Part shown: piece by piece, positions 1 to 6,200 of the stretch
Position numbering within the stretch: position 1 is the stretch's first letter
How the letters are laid out: each line of letters opens with the position of its first letter
Origin: an uncultured Eubacteriales bacterium
GTDB lineage: Bacteria > Bacillota > Clostridia > Oscillospirales > Oscillospiraceae
Direction: 5' to 3'
Assembly (NCBI GenBank): GCA_900553135.1
Contig: USCO01000034.1
Location: 1-16,818, forward strand
DNA length: 16,818 nt
Made by a program: the position numbers and the translations under genes
Notes under the pieces: generated by a model
Told to the model about the DNA's origin: nothing
The model's database searches: none
What the model saw: the letters and a program-made list of their open reading frames with translations, nothing else

Positions 1-620
1 ATGACGATGCGGTCGCCCAGGGTCATGGCCTCGGTCTGGTCGTGGGTGACGTAGACAAAGGTGGTGTTGATGCGCTGACGCAGCTTAATGATCTCGGCCC
101 GCATCTGGTTACGCAGCTTGGCGTCCAGGTTGGACAGAGGCTCGTCCATGAGCAGCACCTTGGGCTCCCGGACGATGGCGCGGCCGATGGCCACACGCTG
201 ACGCTGGCCGCCGGACAGAGCCTTGGGCTTGCGGTCCAGGTACTGGGTGATGTCCAGGATCTCAGCGGCTTGGTTCACCCGGCGGGCGATCTCCTCTTTA
301 TCCATCTTGCGCAGCTTCAGGGGGAACTCCATGTTCTCCCGCACAGTCATGTGGGGATACAGGGCGTAGCTCTGGAACACCATGGCGATGTCCCGGTCCT
401 TGGGCTCCACATCGTTGACCAGCTTGTCGTCGATGTACAGCTCGCCCTTGGAGATCTCCTCCAGGCCAGCCACCATACGCAGGGTGGTGGACTTGCCGCA
501 GCCGGAGGGTCCAACCAGGACGATGAACTCCTTGTCAGCGATTTCCAGGTTGAAATCGCTCACTGCGGTGACGTTGCCGTCATAGATTTTGAAGATGTGC
601 TGCAGGCTTACAGTAGACAT
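1..620 (-). CDS. ABC transporter ATP-binding protein, MsmK/UgpC/MalK type (3' end outside window)
   Basis: This is the N-terminal 206 residues of a cytoplasmic ATPase that powers carbohydrate ABC importers of the CUT1 class. Visible motifs are Walker A GPSGCGKST (37-45), Q-loop Gln83, signature LSGGQ (135-139), Walker B VLLMDE with catalytic Glu160, and switch His193 in VTHDQTEA. The C-terminal regulatory domain is cut off by the window edge. The N-terminus (MSTVSLQHIF) fits the family, but no Shine-Dalgarno sequence lies just ahead of this ATG; the nearest GGAGG is 23 bases upstream in a hairpin loop. A GTG at 641-639 is an in-frame alternative. It follows nanA on the same strand after 202 bases, so it probably energises the SatBC permeases. 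In pneumococcus a shared MsmK does this for several sugar importers (family knowledge), so this protein may also serve other transporters. Confidence 0.93.
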   Translation of the reverse strand, partial: MSTVSLQHIFKIYDGNVTAVSDFNLEIADKEFIVLVGPSGCGKSTTLRMVAGLEEISKGELYIDDKLVNDVEPKDRDIAMVFQSYALYPHMTVRENMEFPLKLRKMDKEEIARRVNQAAEILDITQYLDRKPKALSGGQRQRVAIGRAIVREPKVLLMDEPLSNLDAKLRNQMRAEIIKLRQRINTTFVYVTHDQTEAMTLGDRIV

Positions 621-633
621 AAGCGTTGGCCGC

Positions 634-714
634 GGTCTCACTGCCTCCGCAAATGAGACCTTCCCGTCAGAGAGCGAAACCCTGGCGGGTTTACGGCAGG
701 TCTCCACACTGCCG
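634..714 (-). promoter_or_regulatory. Structured spacer RNA ahead of the ATPase gene, with competing stems
   Basis: Read on the minus strand, three short segments can pair in two exclusive ways. The middle segment AGGTCTCA (plus 654-661) can pair with GAGACCT upstream (plus 698-704) or with TGAGACC downstream (plus 634-640), 7 base pairs either way. Two further hairpins lie here: CGGCAG/CTGCCG (694-699 with 709-714) and CCCGTCAG/CTGGCGGG with one wobble pair (663-670 with 682-689). The downstream stem places a GGAGG in its loop. The pairing is seen in the sequence; a switching or processing role is inferred. Confidence 0.4.
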
Positions 715-759
715 CACCGCCGGCCGGCGGATGTTTTTTTCCTCCTTTTTTATCCAGAT

Positions 760-790
760 CCCGGGGCTATAGGAATGGAGTAGCCCCGGG
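760..790 (-). other. Stable hairpin downstream of nanA
   Basis: CCCGGGGCTA (760-769) pairs perfectly with TAGCCCCGGG (781-790) across an 11-base loop, starting 33 bases after the nanA stop. On the minus strand it is followed by ATCTGGATAAAAAAGG, so it lacks the U-tract of an intrinsic terminator. It could be an mRNA-stabilising or processing structure protecting the 3' end of the nanA message. A strong GGAGG site follows (plus 740-744), but the triplet at start-codon distance is ATC, so no gene start is called there. Confidence 0.5.
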
Positions 791-822
791 CCTGTGGGAT
801 AACAAAATCAGCGCTTGGTCTT

Positions 823-1728
823 TCAGCAGTACTTGGCGATGGCCGCATCGATCATGGCGGCGGCCTCCTCCACGATGGGCATATCGCTGTCGATGAGAGC
901 AGGCAGAGGCTTGCGCACAGAGCCGCAGTCCACGCCCTTCTTGGCCAGGATGGCCTTCATCACGGCGTAGAGGTTGCCGTGGGCGGCGCACATCTTATAG
1001 ATGATGCGGTCCACGTCGTTCTGGATGGCCCGGGCAGCGGCCAGGTCGCCCGCCTGGGTCAGGGCGTAGATCTTCAGGAACAGCTCGGGCATGACGGCGT
1101 AGGTGCCGCCGATGCCGCCCACAGCGCCCATGGCCAAACCGGAGATGAACTGCTCGTCGGGACCGTTGAAGACGATGCAGCCCTCATCCTTCCACATCTG
1201 GATGTCCTGGGTGGGCATGGAGGAGTTCTTCACGCCGATGACCTTGGGATTCTTCAGCATGGTGCGCAGCAGATCGGTGGACAGGGCCACGCCGGCCAGC
1301 TGGGGAATGTTGTAGATGATGAAGTCGGTGTTGGGAGCGGCGGCAGAGATGTCGTTCCAGTACTCGGCAATGCCGTAGGGGGGCAGCTTAAAGTAGATGG
1401 GAGGGATGGCGGCGATGGCGTCCACACCCAGGCTCTCAGCGTGGGCAGCCAGCTCCTGGCTGTCAGCGGTGTTGTTGCAGGCCACGTGGGCGATGACGAC
1501 CACCTTGCCCTTGGCCTCGGCCATGACGTTCTCCAGCACCACCTTGCGCTCGGCCACGCTCTGGTAGATGCACTCGCCGGAGGAACCGCCCACATACAGG
1601 CCGTTGACGCCCTTGGCGATGAGGTGGCGGGTCAGCGCCCGGACTCCCTCGGGAGAGATGGCGCCCTTGTCGTCATAGCAGGCATAGAAGGCAGGAATGA
1701 CACCCTGGTACTTATTCAGATCACTCAT
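823..1728 (-). CDS. nanA: N-acetylneuraminate lyase (sialic acid aldolase)
   Basis: A cytoplasmic class I aldolase of the DHDPS/NAL family that splits N-acetylneuraminate into N-acetylmannosamine and pyruvate, the first step of sialic acid breakdown. The 301 residues match the family length. Visible are GGSSGE (47-52), which binds the pyruvate carboxylate, Tyr139 in IIYN, the Schiff-base Lys167 in IGVKNSS, and GPDE (189-192). The Asp-Glu of the last motif is typical of sialic acid lyases rather than dihydrodipicolinate synthases. I chose the ATG at 1728 because GGAG lies 9 bases upstream; a TTG five codons earlier is open but has no ribosome site. It lies 67 bases after satC in the sat operon, which supports sialic acid over other 2-keto-3-deoxy sugars. 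NanE and NanK are not in the window and may lie beyond the ATPase gene. Confidence 0.88.
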   Translation of the reverse strand: MSDLNKYQGVIPAFYACYDDKGAISPEGVRALTRHLIAKGVNGLYVGGSSGECIYQSVAERKVVLENVMAEAKGKVVVIAHVACNNTADSQELAAHAESLGVDAIAAIPPIYFKLPPYGIAEYWNDISAAAPNTDFIIYNIPQLAGVALSTDLLRTMLKNPKVIGVKNSSMPTQDIQMWKDEGCIVFNGPDEQFISGLAMGAVGGIGGTYAVMPELFLKIYALTQAGDLAAARAIQNDVDRIIYKMCAAHGNLYAVMKAILAKKGVDCGSVRKPLPALIDSDMPIVEEAAAMIDAAIAKYC

Positions 1729-1748
1729 GTTCACACACTCCAAATATC

Positions 1749-1777
1749 ATTTAATCATTTTCTCGCGGTTTGGTCAA
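1749..1777 (-). promoter_or_regulatory. Possible internal promoter for nanA
   Basis: On the minus strand TTGACC (plus 1772-1777) and TTAAAT (plus 1749-1754) are separated by 17 bases, with a TGA extended -10 element. The predicted transcript start falls almost on the nanA ribosome site, leaving a very short leader. A 7-base inverted repeat TTAATCA/TGATTAA (1751-1757 with 1793-1799) overlaps it. The match is moderate and may be chance, since the gene is probably read from the satA promoter too. Confidence 0.25.
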
Positions 1778-1795
1778 CCCATGATTATGCTTTGA

Positions 1796-2698
1796 TTAAC
1801 CCTTGACGGCGCCCATGGTGATGCCCTGAGTGAAGTACTTCTGGAAGCACAGGAACACCACGATGATGGGCACGGCGGCCAGGGCCGCGCCGGCCATGAT
1901 GAGGCCGAAGTCGTTGGACATCTCGCTCTGGAGGGAAGCAATACCCAGGGCGATGGTCTTGGCCTGCTCCTGCTGGAGCATGACCAGCTGCAGGGGGTAC
2001 TCGTTCCAGGCGTTGACGAAGGTGAAGATGGCCAGGGCGCCGATGCCGGGCTTGATGATGGGCAGCACCACGGTGCCGAAGGTCTTCAGTTCTCCCGCGC
2101 CGTCGATGCGGGCGGCCTCCAGCAGGGCGCTGGGGATGGTCTCGGAGAACTGCTTCATCAGGAACACGCCGAAGGGCCAGCCCACCACGGGGAAGACCAC
2201 CGACCAGGGGCTGCTCACCAGACCCAGGGCGTTCATCTCGGACAGCAGGGGGATGAGGATGACCTGCTTGGGCAGGGCCATGGCGCACACGAACAGGGTG
2301 AAGATGGCGCCCCGTCCCCAGAAGCGCTTCTTAGCCAGGGCATAGCCGGCCAGAGAGGCGGTGATACAGGTGAGGACCATGGAGGCCAGGGAGATGAACA
2401 CGCTGTTGACCAGCCAGCGGATGGCCAGCTTTACGGTGGGGCCCACCACGCTCACCCCGGCGAAGGGGATGGGGATGCGGAACAGCTCCGCCTCCTTGGT
2501 GAACAGGCGCACAAAGTTTTGCAGCGTGGGGTGCAGGGGGAACCACTGGACCATCTCGCCCGACTTGATGATGATGTCCTCCTTGGCCTTGAAGGCGCCG
2601 GTGACGATCCAGTACAGGGGGAAGATGAAGGCGAAGGCCAGCAGGATCAGCAGGATCACGGAGATCACGGTCTGAGGGGTGACATGTTTCTTTTTCAT
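1796..2698 (-). CDS. satC: Sialic acid ABC transporter permease (SatC/MalG-like)
   Basis: A 300-residue inner-membrane permease of the CUT1 carbohydrate class, MalG type. It shows a short cytoplasmic N-terminus, a first membrane segment (about 10-32), several later hydrophobic segments, and the EAA loop EAARIDGAG (194-202) followed by the conserved LPIIKPG, which docks on the ATPase. The start at 2698 has GGAGGGG just upstream. The gene begins 15 bases after satB ends, so the two permeases are almost certainly co-translated and form the heterodimeric channel fed by SatA. The sialic acid assignment rests on the neighbouring binding protein and lyase, because permeases of this class do not reveal their substrate by sequence. 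Confidence 0.87.
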   Translation of the reverse strand: MKKKHVTPQTVISVILLILLAFAFIFPLYWIVTGAFKAKEDIIIKSGEMVQWFPLHPTLQNFVRLFTKEAELFRIPIPFAGVSVVGPTVKLAIRWLVNSVFISLASMVLTCITASLAGYALAKKRFWGRGAIFTLFVCAMALPKQVILIPLLSEMNALGLVSSPWSVVFPVVGWPFGVFLMKQFSETIPSALLEAARIDGAGELKTFGTVVLPIIKPGIGALAIFTFVNAWNEYPLQLVMLQQEQAKTIALGIASLQSEMSNDFGLIMAGAALAAVPIIVVFLCFQKYFTQGITMGAVKG

Positions 2699-2713
2699 GG
2701 TCGTTTCCCCTCC

Positions 2714-3631
2714 TTATTCCGTGGTGCCGCCGTTCATCACCTTGAACTGGATGGCGCTGAGCAAGGCGATGAGCAGGGCCAGGATGACGCCCATGGCGTC
2801 GGCGTAGCCGTAGTTCTTGCTGGTCTGGAAGGCGGTCTCATACAGCAGGTACATGATGGTACTGGTGCTGTAGTCCGGGCCGCCGCGGGTCAGCAGCTGG
2901 ATCAGGGCGAAGCACTGGAAGCTGTTGATGGTGGTGATGACCACCACGTACAGGGTGGTGGGCATGATGGAGGGCCACTTGATCTTCCAGAACACCTGGA
3001 AGTTGGTGGCGCCGTCCACCTCGGCGGCCTCGATGAGGGACTGGTCCACGTTGCCCAGGGCGGCTACGTACAGCACGATGGGCTGGCCGATGGAGGTGGT
3101 GAACAGGATGGCGATGATACAGCCCAGAGCCATGGAGGCGCTCTCCGTCCAGGGCAGGGGCTGGCCGCCGGCAGCCTGGATGAGGTAGTTGAACAGGCCG
3201 TCATACTTATCAAACATCCACTTCCAAACCACCACCACGGCCACAGAGCCGGTGACCACCGGCAGGTAGAACACACAGCGGAAGAAGGAGCGGAAGGCAG
3301 GCTTCATACGGTAGATGGCCGTGCCCACCCACAGGGAGAAGGCAGTGACCAGGGGCACCGAGACCACCACGATGATTACGGTGTTCAGGGCGGACTTCCA
3401 GAAGATCTTGTCCTGGAAGAGGCGGATGTAGTTGTCAAACCAGACAAACTGGGCGTTGGAATTGGACAGGCTGGAATTGGTGAAGCTGGTGACGAAGCCC
3501 ATGAACATGGGGTAGATCACAAAGCCCACAAAGAAGAACAAGGCGGGCAGCAGAAACAGGTAGGAAACCATGGTCTCCCGCCGCTGCAGCACCCGGCTGC
3601 GCTTGCTCAGGGTTGCGCTGGTAGATGCCAT
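2714..3631 (-). CDS. satB: Sialic acid ABC transporter permease (SatB/MalF-like)
   Basis: A 305-residue inner-membrane permease of the CUT1 class, MalF type, partner of the SatC-like protein. Membrane segments are clear at about 22-46, 82-104, 118-138 and in the C-terminal half, and the EAA loop EAAEVDGATNFQVFWKI lies at 201-217. The start at 3631 has AGGAGGGGG upstream, but this site can fold into a small hairpin (AGGGG/CCCCT) directly before the ATG. Another ATG eight bases upstream in a different frame opens a ten-codon reading frame that ends inside satB. Two terminator-like hairpins separate it from satA. These features suggest permease synthesis is held below that of the binding protein, which is usual for such systems; the mechanism here is inferred. 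Confidence 0.87.
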   Translation of the reverse strand: MASTSATLSKRSRVLQRRETMVSYLFLLPALFFFVGFVIYPMFMGFVTSFTNSSLSNSNAQFVWFDNYIRLFQDKIFWKSALNTVIIVVVSVPLVTAFSLWVGTAIYRMKPAFRSFFRCVFYLPVVTGSVAVVVVWKWMFDKYDGLFNYLIQAAGGQPLPWTESASMALGCIIAILFTTSIGQPIVLYVAALGNVDQSLIEAAEVDGATNFQVFWKIKWPSIMPTTLYVVVITTINSFQCFALIQLLTRGGPDYSTSTIMYLLYETAFQTSKNYGYADAMGVILALLIALLSAIQFKVMNGGTTE

Positions 3632-3657
3632 AGGGGCATTCCCCCTCCTCTCAAAAT

Positions 3658-3674
3658 CCCACCCCCAGGGTGGG
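3658..3674 (-). terminator. Second attenuator-like hairpin before satB
   Basis: CCCACCC (3658-3664) and GGGTGGG (3668-3674) form a perfect 7-base stem with a 3-base loop. On the minus strand it is followed by ATTTTGAGAGG, so the U-tract is short and termination would be weak. It lies between the first hairpin and the satB ribosome site. Confidence 0.4.
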
Positions 3675-3680
3675 TTCCCA

Positions 3681-3726
3681 TTAAAAATGCCCCCCTCCCC
3701 CGCACCTTGGTACAGAAGAGGGGGGC
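3681..3726 (-). terminator. Leaky intrinsic terminator between satA and satB
   Basis: On the minus strand GCCCCCCTC (plus 3718-3726) and GAGGGGGGC (plus 3689-3697) form a 9-base G+C-rich stem with a 20-base loop, followed by ATTTTTAA. It starts 31 bases after the satA stop. A partial terminator behind the binding-protein gene is a common way to make more binding protein than permease. The long loop suggests it is not fully efficient. Confidence 0.6.
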
Positions 3727-3756
3727 CGTTACAGGTTCAAATCAGGAATCTGTCAA

Positions 3757-5067
3757 TCAGCCCTGCATCGCGGCATTGGAAGCGGCAACAGCAGCGTCGG
3801 CCATAGCCTGGGCATCCTCACCGGCCAGGACCTTCTGGAGCATGTTGTACCACTCTTTCCGCATGGAGGCGAAGCCGTCCATGGTGTTGTAGTAGGGAGC
3901 GTAGTACTTGGTCCAGGAGGCCAGCAGAGTCATCTCAGCGTTATCGGGATACAGATCGCCGAAGGAGGTGCGCACGGGGAAGGCGCCGGAGCGAACCACG
4001 CTCTTGGGACCCCAGGTGGCGTCGTCACACACGAACTGGATGAACTTCTTGGCAGCGTCGGCCTTGGCCTGGTCGCCGTTGTCAAACACGCAGAAGCCGT
4101 TGACCAGGTACTCCAGAGCGGGCACGCCGTCGTCAGAGGGGAAGGGCACGGAGATGGACTCGCCGTCGCTCAGAGCGTAGTTCTGGGCGTTGGAGGTGCC
4201 CCAGCAGAAGGTCATGGCGCAGGTCTCCTGCTGATACTTCTGCAGCTCGTCGGCAGCGGCCATGGAGTTGCCGGAATCCAGCAGGCCCTTGCTCACCATA
4301 TCCTGCAGCAGCTCCAGACCCTTGACAGCCTCGGGGCTGTTGAAGGTGTACTCGGTCATCTCGTCGTTGGCCATCTTGCCACCGTACAGGTTGGAAACCA
4401 GAGCGCGGGTGCCCTGGTCGCCGCCCTGACCGCCGCAGTAGACGATGCCGGGAACCTGAGCCACACCGGCGTCCTTCAGAGCCTCACACATCTTCACGAA
4501 GTTGTCGGTGGTCCAGGTGCGGTCACCCTCCAAGTTCACATACTGCAGGGCGTTGGCCTCCTCCAGCATGTTCTTGTTCAGACCCATGTAGAAGGGAGCG
4601 GAGGACAGGGGATACATGTAGGCGCCGTCCTTGCCCTTACAGGCGTTGATGAGGGCCTCGTTGTTCACGTCGGCCACGAACTCGTCGGTGAACATGTCGT
4701 CCAGCTTCACCAGCTTGCCGGCGTTGCCGTACTCGATGATGCGGCCGGGAGCGTCGAACAGGCGATCAGGAGCGGTTCCGCCCGCGATGGCGGCGGTGAG
4801 GGCCTCGGGGCCGGAAGTGAAGTCGATGGTGGTCAGCTCCACCTTGATGTCGGGGTTGGCCTCCTCAAAGGCGGCGATGACTTCCTTCTCATAGACACCG
4901 GCCTGCTCGCCAGCGCCGAAAGTGGGGAAAGCCCACCAGGTGATGGTGGTCTTGGCAGCGTCGCCGCCGTTGGAGCCGGAGCTGCTGGGCTGGTTGGGCT
5001 CAGTGCTGCAGGCGCCCAGGCTCAACGCCATGGAAGCGACCAGCGCTGCCGCAAGAAACTTTTTCAT
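3757..5067 (-). CDS. satA: Sialic acid-binding lipoprotein of ABC transporter (SatA-like)
   Basis: A 436-residue extracellular solute-binding lipoprotein of family 1 that captures sialic acid at the cell surface and delivers it to SatBC. It has a lysine-led signal peptide and a lipobox L-G-A-C ending at Cys20, then a Ser/Gly-rich linker and the mature domain. Several stretches match my recollection of pneumococcal SatA: WWAFPTF near the mature start, LFDAPGRIIEYG, YPLSSAPFYM, GGQGGDQGTRA, LEYLVNGFCVFDN, SGAFPVRTSFG and YYAPYYNTMDGFA. The start at 5067 has AGGAGG nine bases upstream. A TTGACT-17-TACAAT promoter lies about 120 bases before it, so satA is probably the first gene of the satABC-nanA-ATPase message. 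The substrate call is by remembered similarity plus nanA linkage and is the best-supported assignment in the cluster. Confidence 0.9.
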   Translation of the reverse strand: MKKFLAAALVASMALSLGACSTEPNQPSSSGSNGGDAAKTTITWWAFPTFGAGEQAGVYEKEVIAAFEEANPDIKVELTTIDFTSGPEALTAAIAGGTAPDRLFDAPGRIIEYGNAGKLVKLDDMFTDEFVADVNNEALINACKGKDGAYMYPLSSAPFYMGLNKNMLEEANALQYVNLEGDRTWTTDNFVKMCEALKDAGVAQVPGIVYCGGQGGDQGTRALVSNLYGGKMANDEMTEYTFNSPEAVKGLELLQDMVSKGLLDSGNSMAAADELQKYQQETCAMTFCWGTSNAQNYALSDGESISVPFPSDDGVPALEYLVNGFCVFDNGDQAKADAAKKFIQFVCDDATWGPKSVVRSGAFPVRTSFGDLYPDNAEMTLLASWTKYYAPYYNTMDGFASMRKEWYNMLQKVLAGEDAQAMADAAVAASNAAMQG

Positions 5068-5104
5068 GTTCGTCTACCTCCTATAAATTCATTCCGTCGC
5101 GTAT

Positions 5105-5172
5105 CCGGCCCCGTTTCCAGGCCGGTGAGGGGAATTGTCAATCCGCACAAAATCGACCGTTCCATTCCCCTC
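5105..5172 (-). promoter_or_regulatory. Structured satA leader with two inverted repeats
   Basis: ATTCCCCTC (5164-5172) is the exact inverse of GAGGGGAAT (5127-5135), 28 bases apart, and the first arm sits just after the predicted transcript start. A second stem CCGGCC/GGCCGG (5105-5110 with 5120-5125) follows. The pair could be an operator at the start site or an RNA stem-loop in the 110-base leader; the sequence cannot tell which. Confidence 0.45.
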
Positions 5173-5183
5173 CTTCTGATTGA

Positions 5184-5212
5184 ATTGTATAAGGTATAGG
5201 CAAAATAGTCAA
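5184..5212 (-). promoter_or_regulatory. Sigma-A promoter of the satABC-nanA operon
   Basis: On the minus strand TTGACT (plus 5207-5212) and TACAAT (plus 5184-5189) are separated by exactly 17 bases, each with one mismatch to consensus. Transcription would start near 5177. The DNA just upstream is strongly AT-rich, unlike the G+C-rich genes around it, and could act as an UP element. Confidence 0.8.
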
Positions 5213-5215
5213 TAC

Positions 5216-5273
5216 GAATTTGAAAATAATTTTAATTTCGTGAAAACAGCGAAAATAATTTGATGAATTTGAA
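5216..5273 (-). promoter_or_regulatory. AT-rich repeat cluster upstream of the satA promoter (candidate operator)
   Basis: GAAAATAATTT occurs at 5222-5232 and again at 5251-5261, and GAATTTGAA occurs at 5216-5224 and 5265-5273. Between them is a dyad TTTCG-N9-CGAAA (5236-5254). The set is immediately upstream of the -35. It resembles a regulator binding region, for example for a sialic-acid-responsive RpiR or LacI type protein, but no such regulator is encoded in the window. Confidence 0.4.
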
Positions 5274-5330
5274 CAAATTGCCAGTCTTTTTCCTTCTAGA
5301 TCACTTTTGTACATATTTTGCTTTTGGGGC

Positions 5331-5948
5331 TTATTCTCCCTCCAAAGGCACCAAATACCGCTCCAAAAACAGGGTAAAGATCAGGGCGCACACCACAGGC
5401 ATGAAGAGCAGCGGGGCCAGATAGCGCAGGCTCACCTGGGAGGCCACCTGGACCAGCAGGGAGAGGATCACGGCGCTGGGCAGGTGGGCGATGAAAAAGC
5501 GCAGGCTGTTGGCCCACAGGGCGCGAAAGCCCATTTGGAACCGGGCCAGAATGGGAAACAGCACGCAGGGCACCCCCAGCAGTACCACCAGCAGCCCCCG
5601 CCACAGGTAGTAGCACATCTGGGCCACCCGATCCCCCTGGACGGCCAAATAAATGAGCCAGGGAAATCCCACCAGGAACATGAGGGCAAAGGGCAGGCAC
5701 ACCAGGGTGGACAGGATGCCCACCTTCAGGTTCTCCCGGAAGGAGCGGAAAAAGCGGCCGTAGGTGTGGCCCTCCCCCTGGCGGATGCACCGCAGGGTGG
5801 TGAGGTACAGGGCGCTGGTGGCCGGGCCGATGGTGACCACGGGCAGACAGCACACGATCCACAGAAGGCTCACCCCCACCACGTCCACCAGACGGGCGAT
5901 GCCGCCCCAAAATCCGTTGTTCGGATCAAACATTCGGTTAAAATTCAT
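5331..5948 (-). CDS. DUF624 (YesL-like) membrane protein
   Basis: A 205-residue integral membrane protein of the DUF624/YesL family, whose members commonly lie beside CUT1 sugar importers in Firmicutes but whose biochemical role is unknown. It starts MNFNRMFDPNNGFW, with the family's N-terminal 'NRMFDPNNGFW' type sequence, then has hydrophobic segments at about 20-45, 75-100, 105-130 and 155-195. The ATG at 5948 has GGGAGG seven bases upstream; the reading frame stays open far upstream but without a ribosome site. It has its own promoter and a leader hairpin, and precedes satA by 263 bases on the same strand. I see no terminator between them, so some read-through into satA is possible. A role in assembling or tuning the transporter is inferred from location only. 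Confidence 0.85.
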   Translation of the reverse strand: MNFNRMFDPNNGFWGGIARLVDVVGVSLLWIVCCLPVVTIGPATSALYLTTLRCIRQGEGHTYGRFFRSFRENLKVGILSTLVCLPFALMFLVGFPWLIYLAVQGDRVAQMCYYLWRGLLVVLLGVPCVLFPILARFQMGFRALWANSLRFFIAHLPSAVILSLLVQVASQVSLRYLAPLLFMPVVCALIFTLFLERYLVPLEGE

Positions 5949-5961
5949 ACGGTTCCTCCCC

Positions 5962-5977
5962 GCCGGGTCTCCCCGGC
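5962..5977 (-). other. GNRA-capped leader hairpin before the DUF624 gene
   Basis: On the minus strand GCCGGG and CCCGGC form a perfect 6-base stem closed by a GAGA tetraloop. It ends a few bases before the GGGGAGG ribosome site. It may protect the 5' end of the message or influence ribosome access. Confidence 0.5.
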
Positions 5978-5989
5978 TCGTTTTTTTCC

Positions 5990-6018
5990 ATTGTAGCCTA
6001 CCGGCCATTTTTTGTACA
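5990..6018 (-). promoter_or_regulatory. Probable promoter of the DUF624 gene
   Basis: On the minus strand TGTACA (plus 6013-6018, four of six matches to the -35 consensus) and TACAAT (plus 5990-5995) are separated by 17 bases. The start site would be near 5983, giving a leader of about 35 bases that contains the GAGA-loop hairpin. Confidence 0.5.
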
Positions 6019-6031
6019 GCAAAAGAAAAGA

Positions 6032-6063
6032 GCCCGCCGCAGAATAAAAATTCTGCGGCGGGC
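6032..6063 (-). terminator. Intrinsic terminator of the ABC exporter transcript
   Basis: GCCCGCCGCAGAAT (6032-6045) and its exact inverse (6050-6063) form a 14-base stem with a 4-base loop. On the minus strand it is followed by TCTTTTCTTTTG, a usable U-rich tail. On the plus strand it is followed by ATAAAGTTTTTTT, so it may stop transcripts in both directions. It separates the exporter operon from the DUF624/sat cluster. Confidence 0.75.
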
Positions 6064-6161
6064 ATAAAGTTTTTTTGCTTTTTCCCAGGCTCCCGTTCCC
6101 TTTTGGCCCCCGTCACCGAGCGTGCAGCCAAAGGACACAGCTCGCCTGGTAGCGGGCCGGA

Positions 6162-6200
6162 AGTTCTTTTTGGTTCTTTTTCTTTCAAGAAAAAGAACTT
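6162..6200 (-). repeat. Dispersed intergenic repeat, copy 1
   Basis: A near-perfect palindrome GTTCTTTTTCTT-TC-AAGAAAAAGAAC (6173-6198) abuts the exporter stop codon. Read on the minus strand it contains TTCTTGAAAGAAA, a 9-base spacer, then AAAGAACTTCC. The same two blocks recur in the same order on the plus strand near 16551-16584 with a 7-base spacer. This marks a dispersed repeat family; the rest of the two copies is only loosely alike. Confidence 0.55.

Noticed and set aside
717..744. A GGAGG ribosome site after nanA and a nearby CCGCCGGCCGGCGG palindrome, suggesting a small gene or leader peptide
   Set aside because: The triplet at the right distance is ATC and that frame stops after 13 codons. 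The palindrome has no loop, so it is not a good hairpin.
2519..3892. A 457-codon plus-strand open frame across the satB/satC region, and a similar 518-codon frame at 8424-9980
   Set aside because: Both mirror genes with recognised domains on the other strand, show the same His/Gly/Asp-rich shadow composition, and have no ribosome site.
5137..5142. A perfect TTGACA on the minus strand inside the satA leader
   Set aside because: No -10-like hexamer lies 16-18 bases downstream; the sequence there is G+C-rich and forms a hairpin. The promoter at 5184-5212 is much better.
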